DNA from: Clostridiales bacterium
GTDB lineage: Bacteria > Bacillota > Clostridia > Lachnospirales > Lachnospiraceae
Direction of reading: 5' to 3'
DNA length: 34,456 bases
Assembly: GCA_021201535.1 (NCBI GenBank)
Contig: JAJQEU010000021.1
Coordinates: 1 to 34,456, forward strand
Numbering within the stretch: the stretch's first letter is position 1; each line of letters opens with the position of its first letter. The translations under genes and the position numbers were made by a program. This document shows positions 1 through 6,382 of the stretch, one piece after another. A model generated the notes under the pieces. The model saw only the letters and a list, made by a program, of their open reading frames with translations. It was not told where the DNA came from and searched no databases.

Positions 1-29
1 GTAATAATGTAAACATATTTAAATCGAAT

Positions 30-51
30 TATACTAGGAGGAAACATGTGA
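30..51 (+). other. Orphan translation start: -10-like box, strong RBS, then ATG-TGA
   Basis: A TATACT box (30-35) and a perfect AGGAGG (36-41) precede an ATG (46-48) that is followed at once by TGA (49-51). This is either a minigene or the surviving start signals of a gene cut off by insertion of the downstream DNA. No -35 box can be judged because the window begins here. Function is unknown. Confidence 0.25.
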
Positions 52-77
52 GGGGTTCATTTTGGAGAAGAAACGAA

Positions 78-125
78 AATAGCCGGATGACCATGAAACT
101 TCCGTTTCAAAATCATCCGGCTATT
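78..125. terminator. Bidirectional terminator-like hairpin
   Basis: A perfect 13-bp inverted repeat (78-90 AATAGCCGGATGA with 113-125) has an inner stem TGAAAC/GTTTCA (94-99 and 104-109) in its loop. It is followed by only a short T stretch. It lies downstream of the minus-strand zinc-ribbon gene, so it probably ends that transcript, and it may also insulate the island from whatever lies to the left. Confidence 0.65.
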
Positions 126-182
126 TGGTAGTTCATTTCGACTCCGTTGCTCAGTATGTTTTGTGTATTGGGCCGAGTGAAC

Positions 183-383
183 TTATTGGTTCATTTCGTC
201 CATATAATGAGTAAAACGATTGTATGAGTGCTGCTTAAATGCTTTTTCATTGCAAACTATTTGTACTATATTTTTACAATTAGGGCATTTTAATTCAATG
301 TAGAATTTGTTTCCTGGAAAATCAGAAACATCGCAGGCTCTTTTCTTACAAATTGGGCACATCAATTTCCTGCCATTTTTCAT
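183..383 (-). CDS. Small zinc-ribbon protein
   Basis: This encodes 66 residues. The ATG at 383 was chosen because a near-perfect AGGAGG lies 6-7 bases upstream of it on the minus strand; an upstream in-frame start would skip that site. Two CxxC knuckles (CPIC and CPNC) are about 23 residues apart, as in a zinc ribbon. The layout resembles the short cysteine-rich KTR/Com-like proteins often found on mobile elements, which are thought to act on nucleic acid, but I cannot place it in a named family. It is transcribed away from the XRE operon from a promoter at 512-539 and ends before the hairpin at 78-125. Its role is unknown; a small regulator is one inference. Confidence 0.65.
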   Translation of the reverse strand: MKNGRKLMCPICKKRACDVSDFPGNKFYIELKCPNCKNIVQIVCNEKAFKQHSYNRFTHYMDEMNQ

Positions 384-490
384 AACCCACCTCCTGGCTT
401 TTGGCTCACAACTAAAAATGCAGAGAACCTGCAGATTCAATCACGAGTGGAGATTTGACTGTCGATTATAAATCAAGACAGACATCGTGA

Positions 491-507
491 TGAACCTTTC
501 GGTTCAA
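491..507. promoter_or_regulatory. Operator palindrome TGAACC-TTTC-GGTTCA
   Basis: A perfect 6-bp inverted repeat has a 4-base spacer. The same half-sites recur at 547-553 (TTGAACC) and 591-597 (GGTTCAA). They lie just downstream of the minus-strand promoter and around the plus-strand promoter, as expected for a repressor controlling both. The XRE protein encoded at 641 is the obvious candidate (inference). Confidence 0.55.
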
Positions 508-511
508 TACA

Positions 512-539
512 ATTATACACATTTGAGAGGAAAGGTCAA
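512..539 (-). promoter_or_regulatory. Promoter for the zinc-ribbon gene
   Basis: On the minus strand, TTGACC (539-534) and TATAAT (517-512) are separated by 16 bases. This is close to the vegetative sigma-factor consensus. It faces the gene at 383-183, and the palindrome at 491-507 sits about where transcription would start. Confidence 0.55.
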
Positions 540-581
540 GCAGAAATTGAACCTTTGAGTGCAAATATATTGAAAAAACTA

Positions 582-610
582 TTGCTTTTCGGTTCAATAA
601 GTATTATAAT
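582..610 (+). promoter_or_regulatory. Promoter for the XRE / type III island operon
   Basis: TTGCTT (582-587) and a perfect TATAAT (605-610) are separated by 17 bases, 30 bases upstream of the XRE start codon. The half-site GGTTCAA (591-597) lies inside the spacer, and TTGAACC (547-553) lies upstream. This arrangement suits autorepression by the first gene product. Confidence 0.6.
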
Positions 611-640
611 AACCTTGGTAATCCAAATGGAGGTGAAACG

Positions 641-1036
641 ATGACTCTGGGTGAATATGTAAAGAAAAAAAGAAATGAGATGGGAATAAGCAGGAATCTG
701 CTTGCTTCAAGAGCAGGAATTAGCCATACGGAAGTTCAGCGAATCGAGACAAACGAAAGGAAGATGCCATCATTAAAGGTTCTTTGCTCCTTGGCTGATG
801 CGTTGAATGTACCGCAGGAAGACTTTCTGAAAATTGCCGGCTACACACCTACCGATGATACACCTGTTGTTGAACGCGCATTTCCAGGATTGAAGACGAG
901 TAAGCAGCAGGAAACTATAGTAAAAATTGCTGACGGTCTTTCAAGGAATTCTGACTTAAAGGACGAAGATTTGGATGACCTATTTAAACAGGTGGAGATG
1001 TTCATTGAGTATGCAAAGAGGGAAAAAGATACCTGA
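641..1036 (+). CDS. XRE-family helix-turn-helix regulator
   Basis: This encodes 131 residues. Residues 1-65 form a Cro/CI-type HTH domain: a GEYVKKKRNEMGISRNLLASRAGIS helix-turn-helix core (quoted in parts: GEYVKKKR, then LLASRAGIS), then a recognition helix beginning TEVQRIE. The C-terminal half is helical and acidic with no recognised domain. An RBS (GGAGGTGAAACG) precedes the ATG. The gene overlaps the following ImmA-like gene by 26 bases. XRE plus ImmA/IrrE is the standard pair in which the peptidase relieves repression after damage or entry of foreign DNA, as in ICEBs1. Here the pair heads a putative restriction operon, so it probably controls expression of the island. Confidence 0.85.
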   Translation: MTLGEYVKKKRNEMGISRNLLASRAGISHTEVQRIETNERKMPSLKVLCSLADALNVPQEDFLKIAGYTPTDDTPVVERAFPGLKTSKQQETIVKIADGLSRNSDLKDEDLDDLFKQVEMFIEYAKREKDT

Positions 1037-2420
1037 AAAACCGAGATTTAATTTTGTTACGAAAATGGCATATGAGTTTTTGCTTGAGTGTGGTTATAGT
1101 ACATTTCCCATCTCTCCGTATGATGTTCTGAATGAACTAAATGAAAAAGTGGTGTGTCTGTCATGGTCAGATGCAAGGAAAATATTAAATACTGACGATC
1201 CGTTTCATCTGATGAAACTGAAAGCCGAAGGCAGAACTGTACGTATGCGCGACACGGGCAAATATTATATTGTTTATGATGATGTAACGATTAACAGTCC
1301 GGATCGGATTTCCTGGACAATCATGCATGAGATAGGCCATGTTATTCTTGGACATCTTGTGGATTTTAGTGAGACAGCTTTAAATCGTGGTGGGATTACC
1401 AATGAACAGTATGGAGTGTTGGAAGTAGAAGCACATTATTTTGCGGCAGAGTTTTTGATGCCGACAGCGATACTGAAATATTTTCCAGATATTACAGTAG
1501 ATGAAATTGCCCTGTTGTTTGGTGTTTCGGATATGGCAGCAGAGAAAAAATATAAAAGGGTATTTAAATCGTCATATTTGCCCTATGATGCATATGAAGA
1601 GAAATTACTTCGGAATTTCTTTAAATTTCTTATGACCGGAATGGATGCCGCTATTTATAAAAGTATTTATCGGATGTGGGGATTGCCGTGGAAAGAAAAA
1701 TATGTTTCGGTTTGCAGGAAATGCCAAAACTGTCTTTCTTACATAGACGATCCAAAGGCTGAGTTTTGTCCATATTGCGGTGACATTATAGAGCAACATC
1801 GGATGTATAAGAATATGTCTGAGCGGTTAAAAAAATTACAGGAATTTAGAGAGCAACCAGGATTTTCCCATTTGACTTTTCCGTACCTGAAGGTCGAGAC
1901 TGCTTCTAATGGAATAAAGTATGAGCGAATTACGATATGCCCCACTTGTTTAAATCATGAAATTCCAGGGTCCGCAGGATATTGTCGCATTTGTGGACAG
2001 CCGCTTAAAAATATCGGATATGAAGATGAGATTATTAAATCCATTACGGATTGTTTTAGCAGAAATACAGGAAGAGAAACTTCGTCAAATTCATGGTATC
2101 CGGAATTTGAAAAGCGATACAGATTTTTGATGGAATATGATGGAGTGCTTTTACAGGAGGATTGGGTGGAATATCCGTACTGGGAATTTACAAAATGGAT
2201 GGTTCGGGGGAATCATACGGAAACATCACTGGATCTTCAATCAGCGATACTGTACTCAGCTGCTTTTATGGATGACAATGATGATATACACATAGTGACG
2301 GATACCAAAATGGCCGAGAAAGTCATCCAAAATGAACAAGAAGTATTGCTTTCCTATTTGGTAAGAACAGATGATATAAAACGCGAGAAAGTTGAGGTGC
2401 TTGTTATAGATGATTTATAA
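1011..2420 (+). CDS. ImmA/IrrE-family zinc metallopeptidase with zinc ribbons
   Basis: This encodes 469 residues from ATG 1011, which overlaps the XRE gene in another frame. An M78-type peptidase domain spans roughly residues 15-160. The HEIGH zinc motif is at 106-110, and the third ligand is probably E140 in an EAHYFAAEFLMP block, which closely matches the family signature. Unlike plain ImmA, which is shorter, it continues with two zinc ribbons: cysteines at 235/238/241 with 253/256, and 310/313 with 325/328. A C-terminal domain of about 130 residues is unrecognised. The family cleaves an XRE-type partner, so the neighbour at 641 is the likely substrate. The ribbons may sense nucleic acid or bind partner proteins (inference). 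Confidence 0.85.
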   Translation: MQRGKKIPEKPRFNFVTKMAYEFLLECGYSTFPISPYDVLNELNEKVVCLSWSDARKILNTDDPFHLMKLKAEGRTVRMRDTGKYYIVYDDVTINSPDRISWTIMHEIGHVILGHLVDFSETALNRGGITNEQYGVLEVEAHYFAAEFLMPTAILKYFPDITVDEIALLFGVSDMAAEKKYKRVFKSSYLPYDAYEEKLLRNFFKFLMTGMDAAIYKSIYRMWGLPWKEKYVSVCRKCQNCLSYIDDPKAEFCPYCGDIIEQHRMYKNMSERLKKLQEFREQPGFSHLTFPYLKVETASNGIKYERITICPTCLNHEIPGSAGYCRICGQPLKNIGYEDEIIKSITDCFSRNTGRETSSNSWYPEFEKRYRFLMEYDGVLLQEDWVEYPYWEFTKWMVRGNHTETSLDLQSAILYSAAFMDDNDDIHIVTDTKMAEKVIQNEQEVLLSYLVRTDDIKREKVEVLVIDDL

Positions 2421-2754
2421 TGATGGGTATGAAGTGGACAAAGACAAAAGATTTGCAAGATGCCCCAAATGTGGAAATGAGGAATATTCTTCAGAAGCTT
2501 CTTTCTGTCGTATCTGCGGCTTTCCTGCATATAACGAATGTGAAGGTTCTGTAGACTACGATGAATTTGGAAATACAGAGGGGCTTCATATTCACAGGAA
2601 TGCAGGTAATGCAAGGTATTGTGAATACTGTGGGAAACTGACAATGTTATTTAAAGAAAAGATGCTATTGTCATATGCAGACGTACAGTCTGAGCAGATG
2701 AATGAATCTCCATTTCCTTTTTCAGAAGTAGATGAGGAACTGCCATTCAACTAG
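2410..2754 (+). CDS. Zinc-ribbon protein of the island operon
   Basis: This encodes 114 residues. The start overlaps the end of the ImmA-like gene by 11 bases, so translation is probably coupled. There are three pairs of CxxC-type knuckles: CPKCG at about 18-22, CRICG at about 33-37 and CEYCG at about 72-76, giving a double zinc-ribbon look. The CRICG knuckle is identical to one in the preceding ImmA-like protein, so the two may share a recent origin or bind the same partner. The tail is acidic. I recognise no named family, and its function is unknown. It could act as a regulatory or nucleic-acid-binding subunit of the system. Confidence 0.65.
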   Translation: MIYNDGYEVDKDKRFARCPKCGNEEYSSEASFCRICGFPAYNECEGSVDYDEFGNTEGLHIHRNAGNARYCEYCGKLTMLFKEKMLLSYADVQSEQMNESPFPFSEVDEELPFN

Positions 2755-2776
2755 AAGCGAGATGAGGTGAGAAACT

Positions 2777-4000
2777 ATGTCGAAAAAAAACAATGATTTC
2801 TTTAAGGAGAAAAAAACGTGGTCGGAGGTAAAAGATGAGCTCTTGGCTTGCTATTTTAGGCCATATGTAGCGAAAATTTTGCATACATATAAGCCGCTGG
2901 TTTATATTGACTGCTTCGCCGGGAAAGGAAAATTCGATGATGGAAAAAAGGGCTCACCTCTTATTGCACTGGATATTATAAGAGATTCTTGCCAGGCTAC
3001 AAAGATAACCGGAATGCCGAACATAGAGACGGCTTTTATTGATGCTAATTATGCTGCCGAACTTAGAGAAAATTTGGCCGCATATCCTAAAGCCAAAGTT
3101 ATAGCAGGAAAATATGAGGATGAGATTGATACTTTATTAAAGGACAAAAATGACAGCAATGTGTTTTTGTATATTGATCCGTATGGAATTAAAGCCCTTA
3201 ATTGCGCAAGATTTGATCAACTTGCTAATGGACAGTTTAATTCTATTGAGTTGCTAATTAATATGAATACTTTTGGCTTTATCCGTGAGGGTTGCCGGGT
3301 TTTTGGTGCTCACTTTAAGACAGAGGCAACATTTTTTGATGATCTCGTAGAATATGAGCCAACGGTACTTGATACATCTGATAACTCGCTGAAATCTTCT
3401 GTACAGGCGTTGAATGATATTGCTGGCGGGGATTACTGGAAAATAATAATTGAGCAATATAAAAAGGGGGAAATAACTGGATACGAGGCAGAAGAATATT
3501 TTGCCGAACAGTATTGTCAGAGATTAAGCCAGAGCTATTCCCATGTTCTTAATATGCCGATCCGGATACAAAAAGGGAAACATACCAAATACCGGATGAT
3601 ACACGCGACCAATCATCCGGACGGGTGTATTCTTATGGCTGATAATATTTGCAATCGTTGGGAGCTGCTTCGGGAGATACAGACAGGTGGGCAAATGTCT
3701 CTTTGGGAGGAAGATATCAATAACCAACCAATAGATATGTCAGAAATTGAGAATAAGGTAATCGATCATTTTTCACAGTGTGGTAGTTGGATATCTCTGA
3801 ACGCGGCAATGGCTGTGTTTTTTGTAAAATATGGAATTATATGCAGTACAAGTGATATTACAAAAATTCTCAAGAAACTTGAAAAAAGGGGACGACTCGA
3901 TGTCTTGAGAAATCCCAGATTAACTAAGTCAGGGAAACGACCAACCACATTTATGACAGAAGGAAAAGGTCAAACCGTCGCAGTAAGGTGGGTAAAATAA
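2777..4000 (+). CDS. tcmP: Three-Cys-motif partner protein, TcmP-like, with methyltransferase-like motifs
   Basis: This encodes 407 residues, with an RBS (GATGAGGTGAG) 6 bases before ATG. The N-terminal block with YIDCFAGKGKFDDG followed by GSPLIAL is the recognisable TcmP signature. FAGKG (47-51) looks like SAM-binding motif I, and DPYG (134-137, in FLYIDPYG) looks like a catalytic motif IV of class I methyltransferases, so an enzymatic role on nucleic acid is plausible but unproven. The C-terminal third has a winged-helix look (about residues 320-395). TcmP proteins are named for lying next to a Gp37/Gp68-type three-Cys-motif protein, and that partner overlaps the stop codon here (TAATG). 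The target of the pair is not known to me. Confidence 0.8.
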   Translation: MSKKNNDFFKEKKTWSEVKDELLACYFRPYVAKILHTYKPLVYIDCFAGKGKFDDGKKGSPLIALDIIRDSCQATKITGMPNIETAFIDANYAAELRENLAAYPKAKVIAGKYEDEIDTLLKDKNDSNVFLYIDPYGIKALNCARFDQLANGQFNSIELLINMNTFGFIREGCRVFGAHFKTEATFFDDLVEYEPTVLDTSDNSLKSSVQALNDIAGGDYWKIIIEQYKKGEITGYEAEEYFAEQYCQRLSQSYSHVLNMPIRIQKGKHTKYRMIHATNHPDGCILMADNICNRWELLREIQTGGQMSLWEEDINNQPIDMSEIENKVIDHFSQCGSWISLNAAMAVFFVKYGIICSTSDITKILKKLEKRGRLDVLRNPRLTKSGKRPTTFMTEGKGQTVAVRWVK

Positions 4001-4773
4001 TGGAAATAGCCGGATACATACAGCGAAAATCAATGCTTTATCAAACAGGTGTAGAATATGGAGATTATACCATGAACCATGTGCTTGGCTGCGCACATGG
4101 CTGTAAATATCCATGTTATGCTTTTATGATGAAGAAACGATTTGGACAGATAGATTTGTATGAGAACTGGCTAAAACCGTATTTGGTCGAAAATACACTC
4201 GAACTTTTAGATAGAGAAATACCAAGGCTTAAAAAGAAAATTAAATCCGTCCAGCTTTGTTTTACAACGGATCCGTTTATGTTTGGATACGATGAAATAG
4301 CTGAGATGAGTATGAAGTCTATCAGAAAGTTAAATGAAAATGGGATAAAGTGTTGCATATTGACAAAAGGACTTTTGCCAGTTGAGCTTGCGGATATGTC
4401 TAAAGAAAACGAATATGGGATTACGTTAATTTCATTGAATGAAAATTTTCGCGAGAAAATGGAACCGTTTGCTGCTGGATACAGAGAACGGTTGGAATCA
4501 CTTAGAACTTTGCATGATAGAAGATGTAAAACATGGATTAGTATGGAGCCATATCCAACGCCTAATCTCATTAAGCAGGATTTGGGTTCGCTGCTTGAAA
4601 ATGTGGGATTTGTTGATAAGATTATTTTTGGCCGGATGAATTATAATCCGGTTGTTACTAAATATACTGAGCATAGACATTTTTATAATGAATGTGCTAC
4701 AGAAGTTATTCGTTTCTGTGAGATGAATAAGATTCAATACCACATAAAGGAAAAAACGATTACAGAGGAATAG
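4000..4773 (+). CDS. Three-Cys-motif protein (DUF5131/Gp37-Gp68-like, radical-SAM-like)
   Basis: This encodes 257 residues from ATG 4000, which overlaps the tcmP stop in TAATG; AAGGTGGG just upstream is the RBS. The cysteine cluster C31-C35-C39 (GCAHGCKYPCYA) is CX3CX3C. Classical radical-SAM enzymes have CX3CX2C, so this is the atypical three-Cys form. Later blocks fit a TIM-barrel radical-SAM-like fold: QLCFTTDPF, CCILTKG and WISMEPYPTP, the last resembling the conserved SxEP segment of DUF5131/Gp37-Gp68 proteins. It probably binds an iron-sulfur cluster, and it may use SAM to modify nucleic acid together with TcmP (inference). It also shows some resemblance to spore photoproduct lyase-like proteins. 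Confidence 0.75.
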   Translation: MEIAGYIQRKSMLYQTGVEYGDYTMNHVLGCAHGCKYPCYAFMMKKRFGQIDLYENWLKPYLVENTLELLDREIPRLKKKIKSVQLCFTTDPFMFGYDEIAEMSMKSIRKLNENGIKCCILTKGLLPVELADMSKENEYGITLISLNENFREKMEPFAAGYRERLESLRTLHDRRCKTWISMEPYPTPNLIKQDLGSLLENVGFVDKIIFGRMNYNPVVTKYTEHRHFYNECATEVIRFCEMNKIQYHIKEKTITEE

Positions 4774-4793
4774 GATAATATAAGGAGACAACG

Positions 4794-6365
4794 ATGCCTA
4801 CACTTGACTGGATTGGGAAGGATAAGGTGATCAATCATCATCTGGATGTGCCTTATCATGTTTTGGAAAGACAATATAGTTTTGATGAAACTGGACAGCA
4901 TGAAGAGGACAATGACAGTGAGAACATGATTATTCATGGCGACAATCTGATTGCATTAAAATCCTTGTTGCCGCGCTATGAGGGGCGGATTAAATGTATC
5001 TATATCGATCCACCTTATAATACCGGAAATGAGGGCTGGGTTTATAATGACAATGTGAATGATCCACGAATAAAAAAATGGCTTGGAGAAGTGGTTGGGA
5101 AAGAGGAAGAGGATCTGTCACGTCATGATAAATGGCTTTGTATGATGTATCCGAGATTAAAACTATTGCAGCGCTTATTAGCCGATGACGGCTTTATCTT
5201 TGTTAGTATAGATGTTTTTGAGTACGCAAATTTAAAATGCTTGATGGATGAAATCTTTGGAGCATCTAACTTCAGAAATTGTATTGCTGTCCGTAGAGGA
5301 ATAAAAAATGTACAAGCACAATTCGATGAGGTACAGGCACTTTCTCTTGGACACGAGTATATTTATTTATACTCTAAGAATCCGTCCTCTAAGCTGCCCA
5401 AGCTTTCTAAAGCGTTTGAAGTTGAAAAAGCCGGGAAGTGGGACACGTTTTGGCGTGGAACCGATAGACCGACTATGCGGTATGAAATCTTTGGTAACTG
5501 CCCTGAAAGTGGGCAATGGCGTTGGGAGAAAGGACGCGCGCGAAAAGCAATAGATAATTATGAAAGATTTTTATCATTATATGCAGATGAATATGAATTA
5601 GATGATTATTATATAGAGCATCTTATGGCAACAAATGAAAAATTGGATTTTGTCCGTAAAAATGAAATGGGCACGATTCAATATTACGTGCCACCCCAAA
5701 CTGGAAAGTTGCTCAGCGACAATTGGATGGACATTCTTTTGTCTGGCTCATACGCCGGATTTGATACGGAAAAAAATGTACTTCTTCTTGATAGAATTAT
5801 TGGCTGGATAACATCAGGTGATGACATCATCTTAGATTCATTTGCGGGTTCTGGGACTACTGCTCATGCTGTTCTAAATATGAATAAAGAGCATGGGAAT
5901 AATTGCAAATATATTTTAATTGAGATGATGGATTATGCAGATAGCCTTACAGCTGATCGTGTTAAGCGAGTCATCACAGGAAAAGAAAGGAAGAAAACTG
6001 TTGAAGGCACAGGCGGAAATTTTAGCTATTATGAGTTAGGCGAAGAACTGATGAAAGATGGACGGCTCAACGAAACAATAAGTCCGGAAAAAATTCGGGA
6101 ATATATTTATTTCACAGAAACTAAGAATCCACCGGAGAAAAAACCGGATGAACCTTACTTCCTGGGGACATATGTGGGTACCGCATATTATTTTTATTAT
6201 GAAAGGTCCGAATTAACAGCCCTTAATAGAGAATTTCTTCATACTGTGAAAACGAGAGCGGATGCATACGTGATTTATGCAGATATGTGTACGCTGAGTG
6301 AGCGTGAATTGGAAAAATACCATATCACGTTCAAAAAAATACCGCGTGATATTACGAAATTGTAG
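4794..6365 (+). CDS. mod: Type III-like DNA adenine-N6 methyltransferase (Mod)
   Basis: This encodes 523 residues, with AAGGAG upstream of ATG. The catalytic motif IV DPPYNTG is at 72-78 and the SAM-binding FAGSGTT block at about 350-356. Catalytic motif before SAM motif marks a beta-class N6-adenine methyltransferase, the class of type III Mod subunits. The block GDNLIALKSLLP before DPPY and the DGFIFVSID segment are also typical. The region between, about 140-340, would contain target recognition. It is somewhat shorter than many Mod proteins (often above 600 residues). The Res gene follows after 17 bases, so the two should form a modification/restriction complex that protects host sites and cuts unmethylated DNA. 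Confidence 0.88.
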   Translation: MPTLDWIGKDKVINHHLDVPYHVLERQYSFDETGQHEEDNDSENMIIHGDNLIALKSLLPRYEGRIKCIYIDPPYNTGNEGWVYNDNVNDPRIKKWLGEVVGKEEEDLSRHDKWLCMMYPRLKLLQRLLADDGFIFVSIDVFEYANLKCLMDEIFGASNFRNCIAVRRGIKNVQAQFDEVQALSLGHEYIYLYSKNPSSKLPKLSKAFEVEKAGKWDTFWRGTDRPTMRYEIFGNCPESGQWRWEKGRARKAIDNYERFLSLYADEYELDDYYIEHLMATNEKLDFVRKNEMGTIQYYVPPQTGKLLSDNWMDILLSGSYAGFDTEKNVLLLDRIIGWITSGDDIILDSFAGSGTTAHAVLNMNKEHGNNCKYILIEMMDYADSLTADRVKRVITGKERKKTVEGTGGNFSYYELGEELMKDGRLNETISPEKIREYIYFTETKNPPEKKPDEPYFLGTYVGTAYYFYYERSELTALNREFLHTVKTRADAYVIYADMCTLSERELEKYHITFKKIPRDITKL

Positions 6366-6382
6366 GTGAGGAGGGGAATTTC

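Noticed and set aside
4116-4571. 151-codon minus-strand open frame over the three-Cys-motif gene
   Set aside because: It is complementary to a gene with a clear cysteine motif and coupled start, and has no RBS.
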